Source: Phycisphaeraceae bacterium (GTDB lineage Bacteria; Planctomycetota; Phycisphaerae; Phycisphaerales; Phycisphaeraceae). From it: a stretch of 64,000 nt of DNA. Below the pieces are notes generated by a model. The model was given only the letters and a program-made list of their open reading frames with translations, was not told the origin of the DNA and searched no databases. Positions within the stretch are counted from its first letter, which is position 1. Every line of letters starts with the position of its first letter. The stretch is from positions 1 through 64,000 of the forward strand of contig PBAS01000061.1 in assembly GCA_002716625.1 (NCBI GenBank), read 5' to 3'. Positions 44,592 to 53,150 of this stretch are shown here, in pieces. Position numbers and translations under genes: made by a program.

Positions 44592-45068
44592 ATGATCGAT
44601 CAAGACCAGCTCAAAGAACTGATCAAGCTCATGGTAGACAATGAGTTAACCGAGCTCGATCTACAGGATGAATCACAGTGCGTTTCTCTCAAGCGGCAGG
44701 GAAGTGCGGTCCCTCAGCCAGTGTACGTGCAGCCACCACCTGCTGTGATGGGGGCTGAGTCGGGATCAGGGGCCATCACGCCCCAGCTAGATACGACGAG
44801 TGTTGGCATGCCATCGACCGAGGATCCGCAGGCTGCCATTGAGAGCCCTATGGTCGGAACGTTTTATGCTGCGGCAACTCCGGAGGCCCAGCCATTTGTT
44901 AAGCCTGGGGACCAAGTGGATCCTGATACCGTTGTCTGCATTATTGAAGCGATGAAGGTTTTCAATGAAATCAAAGCTGAAGTGAGTGGTACGATCGATA
45001 AGGTTCTTATTGACAACGGGCAAGCCGTTGAGTTTGGCCAGCCGCTATTCACGATCCAACCAGCGTAG
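44592..45068 (+). CDS. accB: Biotin carboxyl carrier protein of acetyl-CoA carboxylase
   Basis: The start at 44592 (MIDQDQLKELIKLM) matches the family; the frame opens upstream inside the peptidase gene. The product has 158 residues: a helical N terminus, a Pro-rich linker and a biotinyl domain with the acceptor Lys122 in CIIEAMKVFNEI. It carries carboxybiotin for malonyl-CoA formation, together with AccC encoded 72 bases downstream. Confidence 0.95.
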   Translation: MIDQDQLKELIKLMVDNELTELDLQDESQCVSLKRQGSAVPQPVYVQPPPAVMGAESGSGAITPQLDTTSVGMPSTEDPQAAIESPMVGTFYAAATPEAQPFVKPGDQVDPDTVVCIIEAMKVFNEIKAEVSGTIDKVLIDNGQAVEFGQPLFTIQPA

Positions 45069-45140
45069 TCCTTCTGCCGGTATTCCCCAATAAAATTATC
45101 CCAGGACAAGTAGCAAACTTCGACGACGGACCGTTCCCCC

Positions 45141-46499
45141 ATGTTTTCAAGGATTCTGATTGCAAATCGAGGTGAGGTCGCGTTGCGGATCATCCGTGCT
45201 GCCCGCGAGTTGGGCGTTGAGACGGTAGCTGTGTATTCAACGGCAGACAGTGAAAGTGCCCATGTCCGTCTGGCCGATCAGTCAGTTTGTATCGGGGCGC
45301 CGCCTGCGGCCGAATCGTACCTGAACATCCCACGTATCATCAGTGCTGCAGAAGTTGCCAATGTGGATGCAATTCATCCTGGCTATGGATTCTTGGCTGA
45401 GAACGCACATTTTGCCGAGGTTTGTCGATCATGCAAGATTGAGTTCATTGGCCCCAGCGTTGAATCGATGAATCTTCTGGGAGACAAAGTTTCATGCAAG
45501 CGATTGGCACGAAAGCATAAGGTGCCAGTTGCACCGGGTAGTACCGGTAAGATCGAGGATATAGATTCGGCGCGTAAAGTGGCACAACAGATCGGCTACC
45601 CGGTCATCGTTAAAGCTGCCGCCGGCGGTGGTGGTCGCGGAATGCGTGTGGCTCATAATGAGGTTAGTTTGAGAAGCGGGTTGGCGCAGGCCATGTCCGA
45701 GGCCGAGGCCGCCTTTGGCAATGCGACAATTTACCTTGAGAAGTTCATAGAAAAGGCCCGGCATATAGAAGTTCAGGTGCTCGGGGATCAGCACGGGAAC
45801 CTGGTGCATCTTTTTGAGCGTGACTGCACGATGCAGCGCCGTCACCAGAAGCTCGTTGAGGAAGCACCGTGCCCAATCATGAATAGCGATACACGCAGTG
45901 AACTGTGCAAATCAGCAGTGAGACTTTGCCGGGCGGCGAAGTATTACTCGGCGGGTACGGTTGAGTTTCTCATGAACCCTCGCAAGAAAGAGTTCTTTCT
46001 CATGGAGGTCAACACGCGGCTGCAGGTGGAGCATCCCGTCACAGAACTCATTACGGGAATAGACATCGTCAAGTTGCAGATGAAGATTGCAGCTGGTGAA
46101 AAGCTGGGTGTTACGCAACGCCAGATCAAGCCCAAGGGCCATGCGATCGAGTTGCGGATCAACGCAGAAGATCCAGCCAATAACTTTACACCTAATCCAG
46201 GACGTATTGATCTTTTTGATCCACCGGGTGGGCCGGGAATTCGCATCGATACGCACTGTCATAACGGTTATCGCGTTCCACCGAACTATGATTCGATGAT
46301 TGCCAAGCTTATAGCACATGCACCTACGCGGGATGAAGCGATCGCAACGCTGCGCCGCGCCCTGATTGAGTTCCGCATTGATCCGATCAAAACGACCATC
46401 CCCCTGCATGCGGATCTGATGCGTAATGCCAATTTCATCAAGAGTACCATCGACATTCATTTCATTGAGCGGCTTTTGGAACAGAAAAAGAGGGTATGA
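45141..46499 (+). CDS. accC: Biotin carboxylase of acetyl-CoA carboxylase
   Basis: A 452-residue protein with the expected opening ILIANRGEVALRIIRAARELG, ATP-grasp glycine loop KAAAGGGGRGMR, EKFIEKARHIEVQVLGDQHGN, RDCTMQRRHQKLVEEAP, and the catalytic MEVNTRLQVEHPVTE. It carboxylates biotin on AccB using ATP and bicarbonate. It forms an operon with accB. The acetyl-CoA carboxyltransferase genes are not in the window. Confidence 0.97.
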   Translation: MFSRILIANRGEVALRIIRAARELGVETVAVYSTADSESAHVRLADQSVCIGAPPAAESYLNIPRIISAAEVANVDAIHPGYGFLAENAHFAEVCRSCKIEFIGPSVESMNLLGDKVSCKRLARKHKVPVAPGSTGKIEDIDSARKVAQQIGYPVIVKAAAGGGGRGMRVAHNEVSLRSGLAQAMSEAEAAFGNATIYLEKFIEKARHIEVQVLGDQHGNLVHLFERDCTMQRRHQKLVEEAPCPIMNSDTRSELCKSAVRLCRAAKYYSAGTVEFLMNPRKKEFFLMEVNTRLQVEHPVTELITGIDIVKLQMKIAAGEKLGVTQRQIKPKGHAIELRINAEDPANNFTPNPGRIDLFDPPGGPGIRIDTHCHNGYRVPPNYDSMIAKLIAHAPTRDEAIATLRRALIEFRIDPIKTTIPLHADLMRNANFIKSTIDIHFIERLLEQKKRV

Positions 46500-46735
46500 T
46501 CCCTTTCGAAACCGATCTTGATCCTATACATACTGGTTTCGCTATGGGCTTTTGGCAAGCCTTGTTCATCGGGCCGATCGCGGTTCATAATGGTGAGCAT
46601 GATGCTGGGGTATTGCGGCTGGTGGCTATCAGTAGCAGTGAAAGTTGCAACGTGGTGTGGTCGCGCAGAACGAAATAGACCGTACCCCCAGGGCATGGTT
46701 CTTTTGTCAGAGTATTGCTTGAAGGATGCTGAATA

Positions 46736-47719
46736 ATGCGTGCAGTGACGGCAACAGATTTTGGTGGTACTGATGTTCTTGAGCTTTGTGATGTCCATAT
46801 GCCGATTCCTGGTGATCAGGACCTGCTGGTTGAGGTGCATAGTGCTGCGGTAAACCCTGTTGATTTCAAGATTAGACGTGGTGCCTTCCGTGATCGGTCA
46901 CAGTTACCAATGGTACTGGGGTTTGATGCTAGCGGTGTCGTGTGTGCAATGGGGCAACGGGTGGAGGGATTTAAATCAGGAGATGAAATCTATGTTTCCC
47001 CAAGTCTTGTACGCAACGGCTCCAATGCCGAGTATGTATGTGTCGATGCGCGAACTGCTGCCCGAAAGCCTCGGTGTGTGGATCATATGACGGCATCCGC
47101 GATGCCTCTGGCGACTCTGACTGCTTGGGAAGCCCTTTATGAACGTACAAGTCTTGAGAGGAATGAAACAGTTCTGATTCATGCTGGTGGGGGTGGCGTT
47201 GGGCATATAGCCATTCAACTAGCAAAACTGAAAGGTGCTCGTGTACTGATCACGGCGAGCCGTGATGAATCTATTGAGCTGTGTCTTGGCTATGGCGCGG
47301 ATGTTGTGATTAATTACGTGGAGGAAGATTTTGTCAAACGCGTATTAGAACTCACAAATGGCCGTGGTTGTGATGTGGTTTTTGACTGTGTGGGGGGGGA
47401 GGTCTTCGATCGGTCGCCAGCTTGTGTGGCGGTTAATGGTCGGATCGTCACGATCGTGGGATCTAGTGAATCGTCGGCCCTTCGAGATCTATTTGTACGT
47501 AATATCACCCTGCATTTTGAAATGATGGCCGCACCCACAATGTATAACATTAACCCGCAGAAACAGGGTCAGATTCTTCATGAAGCGGCCAAACTTGTAG
47601 ATGATGGCAAGCTTGCAGTGCATATTAGCCAGGCATTTCCTCTGGTGGAATTGGCTGAAGCACATCAGTTGCAGGAAACTGAGCACGTGACTGGAAAGAT
47701 TGCCATTCAGGTTAGATAG
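46736..47719 (+). CDS. MDR family NAD(P)-dependent oxidoreductase (quinone reductase-like)
   Basis: A 327-residue zinc-independent medium-chain dehydrogenase. The N-terminal part reads VEVHSAAVNPVDFKIRRG and LGFDASGVV, and the Rossmann part VLIHAGGGGVGHIAIQLAKLKGARVLITASR. GCDVVFDCVGG and the C-terminal AHQLQETEHVTGKIAIQV are typical of quinone oxidoreductase or enoyl reductase types. No zinc-ligand Cys cluster is present. It lies 236 bases after accC. Confidence 0.9.
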   Translation: MRAVTATDFGGTDVLELCDVHMPIPGDQDLLVEVHSAAVNPVDFKIRRGAFRDRSQLPMVLGFDASGVVCAMGQRVEGFKSGDEIYVSPSLVRNGSNAEYVCVDARTAARKPRCVDHMTASAMPLATLTAWEALYERTSLERNETVLIHAGGGGVGHIAIQLAKLKGARVLITASRDESIELCLGYGADVVINYVEEDFVKRVLELTNGRGCDVVFDCVGGEVFDRSPACVAVNGRIVTIVGSSESSALRDLFVRNITLHFEMMAAPTMYNINPQKQGQILHEAAKLVDDGKLAVHISQAFPLVELAEAHQLQETEHVTGKIAIQVR

Positions 47720-47796
47720 GTAAATACAAGAGCCCAAGATAAGGGCATATCGAACTAAGCTCGTGAATATAATCTTGGACTCGTCTTGCGGTTGGG

Positions 47797-49032
47797 TTAC
47801 TTTGCCCGAACGTCGACACATTTCATCTGATGTTGATCTCGAATGACAAGTTTTCCGTCAGACATTGCTAACGGTGCCCAGATTTGTTCTCCATCGAGAA
47901 GTTTTGCTGATGCGAGCTGGCGTAGACCGGTTGCGTTGGGTTCAATCAGATGCAACGTCCCCCTCTTTCCATGGATAAGAAAGATCAACCCGTCGGCCCC
48001 AATCATGTTTCCCATGTCAAAATGATTCATGGGGCCCGTTAGCCAATTAATCTCACCGCCGAGTCCAATGCATACCAGGCCATCTTTGTTGCGACGAGTG
48101 GTGCAGTTGGCAAACAGCAAGCCTTTGATGAACAGTGGATTGGCAATGTGGGCACCGTATTGTGGGATCCAGAAATCCTCATAAGCTTCAAAGCGACCGT
48201 CGTGTTTTCGGATTTGGATCATCATGGATCCAGCGTTATAGCCACCTGTGATAAAAAAACGACCGTTTCCAACGGGGGTTGGACTCGGGATGGGGGCACG
48301 GCATTGAAAGCCCGCATATCGCCAAAGTATCTGGCCGCTGTTTACATCAATCCCGACAATATCCGGTTTGCCTAGGACCATGATCTGGTCAACGCCCTCG
48401 ATAGTCGCCATCAATGGTGATGTATAAGCTAGGTTTCCTAGTGCTGCTGTCTGCCAGCGTATGTTTCCAGTCTTTTTTTCAAGTGCCACCACGCCGGCCT
48501 GATCGCTCAATGGTGTCAGGATGACTAAGTCACCGTACAGTAATGGTGACTGGCTAAACCCAAACTTTGGATTGGATGCTCCAAGGTCTTCAACAAGGTG
48601 TTTTGTCCATACTGGTTGACGTGCACGGTGGTCAATGCAGTAGACATGGCCGAAGACGCCAACAGTGTAAACGAACTGTTCGTCGATTGCCGGTGTAGAT
48701 CGGGAACCATGATAGCTGGTGCGACCGGTCGCTTCGTATTCAAATCGCCAGTTTTCCTGCCCCGATTCCAAGTCAATCACACGCAATGCATCTCGCTGAT
48801 CAATAATTCTATCCAGCATGTATATCTGTCCGTCACGAATAGCCGCGCCACCAAACCCCGCGCCAAGTTCAATGCGCCAGAGAACAGGTGGCCCGCTGGG
48901 CGGCCACTGTCGTGCCAATCCAGTATCCAGGGCGATACCATTTCGCGTCGGGCCTAGGAACTGTGGCCAATCGGCTAGCGCAGGGCTCGACGTAATTACC
49001 AATGTCGCAGCGGCGATGATTTTGGACAGCAT
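47797..49032 (-). CDS. Exported PQQ-like beta-propeller protein
   Basis: A 411-residue protein with a signal peptide (ending SPALA) followed by DWPQFLGPTRNG, the usual opening of planctomycete PQQ-repeat proteins. Repeated blades contain patterns such as VIDLESGQENWRFEYEATG, ALEKKTGNIRWQT and GIDVNSGQILWRY. It resembles a BamB-type propeller rather than an active dehydrogenase. It is followed closely on the same strand (18 bases) by the SMP-30-like gene upstream. Confidence 0.88.
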   Translation of the reverse strand: MLSKIIAAATLVITSSPALADWPQFLGPTRNGIALDTGLARQWPPSGPPVLWRIELGAGFGGAAIRDGQIYMLDRIIDQRDALRVIDLESGQENWRFEYEATGRTSYHGSRSTPAIDEQFVYTVGVFGHVYCIDHRARQPVWTKHLVEDLGASNPKFGFSQSPLLYGDLVILTPLSDQAGVVALEKKTGNIRWQTAALGNLAYTSPLMATIEGVDQIMVLGKPDIVGIDVNSGQILWRYAGFQCRAPIPSPTPVGNGRFFITGGYNAGSMMIQIRKHDGRFEAYEDFWIPQYGAHIANPLFIKGLLFANCTTRRNKDGLVCIGLGGEINWLTGPMNHFDMGNMIGADGLIFLIHGKRGTLHLIEPNATGLRQLASAKLLDGEQIWAPLAMSDGKLVIRDQHQMKCVDVRAK

Positions 49033-49050
49033 TCTTGTCTGGAATCAAAT

Positions 49051-50028
49051 TCAGTTCATTGGGTGTAGCAGCCAACTTCGGCCAGGAATTTCAACCCGAA
49101 ATGTTTCAATATTACCTTGGTCGGCCATTGTGACATAACAGGTTCGACCATCTGCACCCCCGAAGGCAATGTTACTGGGTCTGGTGCCGGACAACCTGAT
49201 CTCCAGCAACTCTCTGCCATTGGCTGAGACCTTGGAAATCGTTCCCTTGCCGTATCGTGTGATATATAGATTGCCTGAAGCATCACACCGCATCCCATCC
49301 ATGCCATGATCGGGGAATTGAATCAGTAGGCGTTTATTGCTTATTTTCCCATTGGGTGAAAGGTCGTAGGCCCAGACGTTACGCTGAACCGATTCATTTA
49401 CATAGAGTGTCTTTTCGTCGGGGCTCACCTCGATGCCATTGGTTGTTCCCATGCCTGACTCAAGTAGATGTACAGAGCCGTCAGGGTCAATACGCCAGAT
49501 TTGACCAGTCGAATCGTTCCATTTCGGGTCACTGGCAAATAGCATATCGTTAGCCGCGATGGCCAGGTCATTGGGCTGATTCATGCTTGGTTCATGAGCG
49601 TAGACACTAATTCTGCGACTCTTCATGTCGACCTGAAGTACATTATGTTTGGGGTAATCTGCGATAAGCATTTGTCCCTTGCTATTAAACCTGATGCCAT
49701 TGCCCACGCTGCCGCTTGGAAGTTCAATGAAATGGCTACTGTGGCCTCGTGGTGTGACCATGCCAATAGTATGTTGGCGTGCAAAGTTAACTGCATAAAT
49801 ATTGCCCTTACGGTCAACAGCCGGACCTTCGATTCCATCTGTAAACCCGCCAGGTTGGGTAAGGATACGGCTTGTATATAGTTCAGGGGTGTGCGTGCAT
49901 GGGTTGCTAGAAACATGTTGCGACGGTGAACACCCCAGTAGCAAGCCCAGAGAAAAAATGTAAACAAATACCCAAGCGAAATTATCCTGTACCGCTTGCC
50001 TCAGAGAACCAATAGAATTCAACAGCAT
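49051..50028 (-). CDS. SMP-30/gluconolactonase-like lipoprotein
   Basis: The start at 50028 has GGGAG 6 bases upstream; the longer frame to 50133 is unlikely. The product has 325 residues with a lipoprotein signal (SLGLLLGC). The propeller shows GIEGPAVDRKGNIYAVNF, NGIRFNSKGQMLIADY, PNDLAIAANDMLFASDP, TNGIEVSPDEKTLYVNES and GMRCDASGNLYIT, with the Glu and Asn/Asp metal ligands of the family. It probably hydrolyses a sugar lactone outside the cytoplasm. Confidence 0.85.
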   Translation of the reverse strand: MLLNSIGSLRQAVQDNFAWVFVYIFSLGLLLGCSPSQHVSSNPCTHTPELYTSRILTQPGGFTDGIEGPAVDRKGNIYAVNFARQHTIGMVTPRGHSSHFIELPSGSVGNGIRFNSKGQMLIADYPKHNVLQVDMKSRRISVYAHEPSMNQPNDLAIAANDMLFASDPKWNDSTGQIWRIDPDGSVHLLESGMGTTNGIEVSPDEKTLYVNESVQRNVWAYDLSPNGKISNKRLLIQFPDHGMDGMRCDASGNLYITRYGKGTISKVSANGRELLEIRLSGTRPSNIAFGGADGRTCYVTMADQGNIETFRVEIPGRSWLLHPMN

Positions 50029-50229
50029 AAACAACTCCCTTTGATTGGTTTGGATGTAAGTGTGACTCAGATGATTCCGATGGTTTTCCTGCACCAGTAT
50101 CCAAATATGATTGCAAGTGTAATACCAGATCATGCCCGAAGACCTCGAAAGTGCATCATATCACAGGTTGGTATTGGATCAGAACCAATCGCATCTAAAT
50201 GACGGGACATCAGCCCTGGTGGCTGAGAA

Positions 50230-50265
50230 ATCAGTAGCAGCCGATGTGGGGAGGCTGCTACTGAT
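50230..50265. repeat. Perfect 13-bp inverted repeat
   Basis: ATCAGTAGCAGCC (50230-50242) and GGCTGCTACTGAT (50253-50265) are exact complements with a 10-base loop. Only TTTC follows on the minus strand. It lies about 200 bases upstream of the SMP-30-like start. Confidence 0.8.
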
Positions 50266-50280
50266 CGTCGATGGCATTCC

Positions 50281-50297
50281 CCGATCACCGTGATCGG
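50281..50297. promoter_or_regulatory. Tight palindrome, possible operator
   Basis: CCGATCAC and GTGATCGG flank a single C. A 17-base palindrome of this size, upstream of the SMP-30-like gene, is typical of a dimeric repressor site, but may also simply be part of the hairpin cluster. Confidence 0.4.
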
Positions 50298-50365
50298 CGG
50301 TCAGGATTGTCCATGTAGGCTGCAAGGTTGGCATCATCCCCCCCCCAAGCTGGCTAATTTGCTCG

Positions 50366-50428
50366 AACAAAAGCCCCCCACTGATCAGCGAGGGCCCGCT
50401 CGGGCTCCGCATGGCACAACAGGGGGGC
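50366..50428 (-). terminator. Orphan rho-independent terminator-like hairpin
   Basis: On the minus strand GCCCCCC (50428-50422) pairs with GGGGGGC (50379-50373), enclosing an inner AGCG / CGCT hairpin, and is followed by TTTTGTT. A separate terminator for the sigma-54 regulator already lies upstream at 50511-50536, so this one may end a small RNA. Confidence 0.55.
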
Positions 50429-50510
50429 GTTTGACAGTGCAGTCCACCCACATTGCGGCACCCCGACTTTTAGTCATGGTGGTTAGAGAGGCTGGCTGCT
50501 ATCGGGACAT

Positions 50511-50536
50511 AAAAAAACCGTCCTTTAAATGACGGT
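50511..50536 (-). terminator. Rho-independent terminator of the sigma-54 regulator gene
   Basis: On the minus strand ACCGTC (50536-50531) pairs with GACGGT (50522-50517) around an 8-base loop, followed by a T run. It lies 35 bases after the regulator stop. Confidence 0.8.
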
Positions 50537-50570
50537 AGATATCACTTTTTTTGTCTAGAAGCAATGAACT

Positions 50571-51572
50571 TCAGCTCTTGCTCATAGTCTCCAGTTTATA
50601 ACGACGCAGCATGCGAGCAAGTCGGTGCCGGTCGATATCGAGCAGGCGGGCTGCCTGGGTCTGGTTGCCCTTTGCCTCACGTAGAGAGCGGATAAGTAAA
50701 GCCCGCTCTGTGCCAGCCAAGGTTGGGAACTCCGCATCCTCGGGAGCATGGATTTCAGTGACCACCGAGCGAACCGATTCGGGCAGGTCCTTGACGGTTA
50801 GTACTTCTTCTTCACCCAGTACGTAGGCGTGTTCAATCGCATTGGTCAACTCGCGAATATTGCCAGGCCAGTCGTACATCTGCAGGGCGTCAAGTGATTC
50901 TTTGGCAAATGTTTTCTCTGGTTCCTCGTAGAACTCACTGAGCTGGGATAGCAGGTGCTTGGCCAAGGGTACGATATCCTCACGCCGATCTCGAAGTGGG
51001 GGAACCACTAAGTTCACGACATTCAACCGGTAGAAAAGATCTTGGCGGAAATCACCATCCCGCACCATCTTCTTTAGATCACGGTGCGTTGCCGCGACAA
51101 TTCGGACGTTTACAGGAATCGGGTCAATGCTGCCGACGGGTACGACGACTCGTTCTTGAATTACGCGAAGAAGCTTGGCCTGTACCTGTATCGCCATTTC
51201 ACCAATTTCGTCGAGGAACAGTGTCCCACCATCTGCTGCTCGAACGAAACCAAGCGTATCTCTCTCGGCGCCAGTAAACGATCCCTTGACGTGTCCAAAT
51301 AGTTCTGATTCTAGAAGTGTGTCACGGAGAGTAGAGCAATCAACCGCAATAAAGGGGTTATTACGTCGTCGGCTGCACGCATGGACATGGCGGACGATCA
51401 GCTCCTTGCCGCTGCCAGATTCGCCTTGAACCAACAAGGTGCACTGACGGGCAGCGACAGTTTCCACCATCGACTTAAGCTTGCGCATCTCGCTGCTTTC
51501 ACCTACCACACGCGGCGCTTCAAACTTGGCGCGTGGTCGGTTTACAGCTTTCTTGCCCGTTGTTTGCCCCAT
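50571..51572 (-). CDS. Sigma-54-dependent transcriptional activator without sensor domain
   Basis: A 333-residue protein. After only about 20 residues the AAA+ domain begins (VVGESSEMRKLKSMVE). Walker A is GESGSGKE, the sigma-54 contact loop is GSFTGA (Ser in place of the commoner Ala), Walker B is GGTLFLDEIG, and FRQDLFYRLNVV carries the arginine finger. A Fis-type helix-turn-helix ends it (NQTQAARLLDIDRHRLARMLRRY). With no receiver, GAF or PAS domain it may be regulated by level or by a partner protein. The next gene on its upstream side is a PEP-CTERM gene. Confidence 0.92.
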   Translation of the reverse strand: MGQTTGKKAVNRPRAKFEAPRVVGESSEMRKLKSMVETVAARQCTLLVQGESGSGKELIVRHVHACSRRRNNPFIAVDCSTLRDTLLESELFGHVKGSFTGAERDTLGFVRAADGGTLFLDEIGEMAIQVQAKLLRVIQERVVVPVGSIDPIPVNVRIVAATHRDLKKMVRDGDFRQDLFYRLNVVNLVVPPLRDRREDIVPLAKHLLSQLSEFYEEPEKTFAKESLDALQMYDWPGNIRELTNAIEHAYVLGEEEVLTVKDLPESVRSVVTEIHAPEDAEFPTLAGTERALLIRSLREAKGNQTQAARLLDIDRHRLARMLRRYKLETMSKS

Positions 51573-51679
51573 GCTCCACCGTTCTCCACTCGCTTAATTG
51601 AAGCGAGATTTAGTGAACTCTTTACTTGCTTCCACCCCAAGGTGGGGGTGAGTTACCTTAATTAAACCATTTCCCAGAT

Positions 51680-52582
51680 TCATCCGCGTCGACGTTGTGA
51701 GGCCGTTAATCCCGCTGCAGCCACACCGATCAGGCTGAGCAGGCTGGTTACAGGTTCGGGAATGACCTCCACTGCTCCGCGTGGTCCAAGTGTCTGTTGT
51801 TTCGAGATCACCATGACATCATCAGCGGCGAGTTCATTGTTTGGATTCAAGACACCGTCCCATTGATTGGCAAAAATACCGTTGGTATTGCCATTGTCAC
51901 CGAAGGTGTTGGTGTTGTTCAGGTCATCGGCGGATGCATTGTTCACCAAGTCCCAAATATCGTCTGGTAAGTCAGAAGCCTGCCAGGCTGAAGGGTTGCC
52001 ACCAAAGAAATTCAGGTTGTCAGCAAGTGAATTGTGGTCCAACCCCAAGTTACCATCACGTTGATTAACAAGGTTGTCACCGGTAATAGTCAACGAGTCG
52101 TCGCCGTCAGTGCCAGCAAGGTTCCAATCGGAGACTTCAAAAATGGTGAATTCCAGTGGTTCTTCGCTATCTACGTTGATGCTGGTTTGCAGAGCCGCTT
52201 CACCGGAGTTTGCCGATGCCAAGTCGTAGCGAACATCCACCGTCACCGTATTGTCACGGTAACGTGCTGCGATGAATGCAGTGTCAGTGATTGCATCTGA
52301 CTCAGATATCACTACGGGTGTACCAATCGCGCTTAGTGAGGCTTCAGGTGAATCCCCGATTCGATAATAGAGAGCATCAGCAAACAGTTGTTCAACACCA
52401 TCGAGTTGAAAACTCGTTAACGCCGAGGTCATGGGATCAAAGGTGATGCTGGCTCCGCCCGAGGTAACGGTTTCCTCCCAGCCGTTTCCAAGTGTTTGCC
52501 CACTTAGCAGAAGTGCAACACTTGCTACTACCGCCACGAAACATGTTTTAATGTTGAGGCTAATCCCCTTCAGTAAATGCAT
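51680..52582 (-). CDS. PEP-CTERM exported protein
   Basis: A 300-residue protein with an N-terminal signal peptide (hydrophobic stretch to LGNG), a beta-rich body containing Asp/Asn-rich segments (DGDDSLTITGDNLVNQRDGN), and a C-terminal PEP-CTERM signal: EVIPEPVTSLLSLIGVAAAGL followed by SQRRRG. It should be exported and processed by exosortase. It lies 107 bases upstream of the sigma-54 activator on the same strand, so they may be linked in function. Confidence 0.85.
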   Translation of the reverse strand: MHLLKGISLNIKTCFVAVVASVALLLSGQTLGNGWEETVTSGGASITFDPMTSALTSFQLDGVEQLFADALYYRIGDSPEASLSAIGTPVVISESDAITDTAFIAARYRDNTVTVDVRYDLASANSGEAALQTSINVDSEEPLEFTIFEVSDWNLAGTDGDDSLTITGDNLVNQRDGNLGLDHNSLADNLNFFGGNPSAWQASDLPDDIWDLVNNASADDLNNTNTFGDNGNTNGIFANQWDGVLNPNNELAADDVMVISKQQTLGPRGAVEVIPEPVTSLLSLIGVAAAGLTASQRRRG

Positions 52583-53150
52583 ACTGATTCTCCTAATTGA
52601 AATCCCTCTTGCCTGCTCCGCTCAACATGAAATGGTTGAATCGGGGCGTGGTTAATTAAAGTTCACCTTCTCCATGAGACGGTTTATTGTAAACCCATCT
52701 GTGTGAAGATGGTAGGTTTTTGGCGAAAAAAAACGCAAATTTCGCAATTTTACAGTGCCTCCTCAACGGCTACCCAGTAGCTGGTTTTAGCTCTTGAGTA
52801 CCTCTTAACCCCGCCAAACTTGCATCTTAGGACGTGTTGCTTTCTCATCCATCACGAAGTTTAAGCGTCAAATACGGAACCCATCATACCGTATTTTGCC
52901 TAGCCATGTCAACCACTTTTGTGATTTTTGGACATAATTTAAACGTAATATTTTCAGGGCCCAGCAGGCCTTGAACATGAAGAAAAAAGAAATCGTTGCC
53001 TGGGATATTTCTCGTAAGGATTTTTATCCGCAGATCTGGTGGGTATGAAGGCACGTGTTGATAAGATGGGCAAGCTGGATTGAAGAAGGGTAATTCAAAA
53101 AGTTAATCTGGGTAAGGCACCATCAGGAATTGGCCAGTGATTTACATCAT
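52583..53150. other. 568-bp intergenic region upstream of the PEP-CTERM gene
   Basis: It contains an AT-rich stretch near 52690-52760, an 8-bp hairpin (AAATACGG / CCGTATTT, 52870-52896), and a short plus-strand open frame at 52977-53048 (23 codons, starting MKKKEIVAW) without a ribosome site. I see no convincing gene or RNA. Confidence 0.45.

Larger units (their letters stand above)
50029..50570. other. 542-bp intergenic region rich in hairpins
   Basis: The region lies between two minus-strand genes. It holds four strong inverted repeats (50230-50265, 50281-50297, 50373-50428, 50511-50536), two of which are followed by T runs on the minus strand. A minus-strand open frame (50179-50451) overlaps the hairpins and looks spurious. 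Confidence 0.7.

Noticed and set aside
46496-46678. 60-residue ORF just after accC
   Set aside because: It overlaps the accC stop, has no ribosome site and no recognisable domain; the 236-bp gap shows nothing else.
50179-50451. 90-residue minus-strand ORF in the hairpin cluster
   Set aside because: It spans the strong inverted repeats, has low complexity and no ribosome site.
52743-52760. Sigma-54 -24/-12 promoter on the minus strand upstream of the PEP-CTERM gene
   Set aside because: GGCAC and TTGC are present but separated by 7 bases instead of the strict 5.
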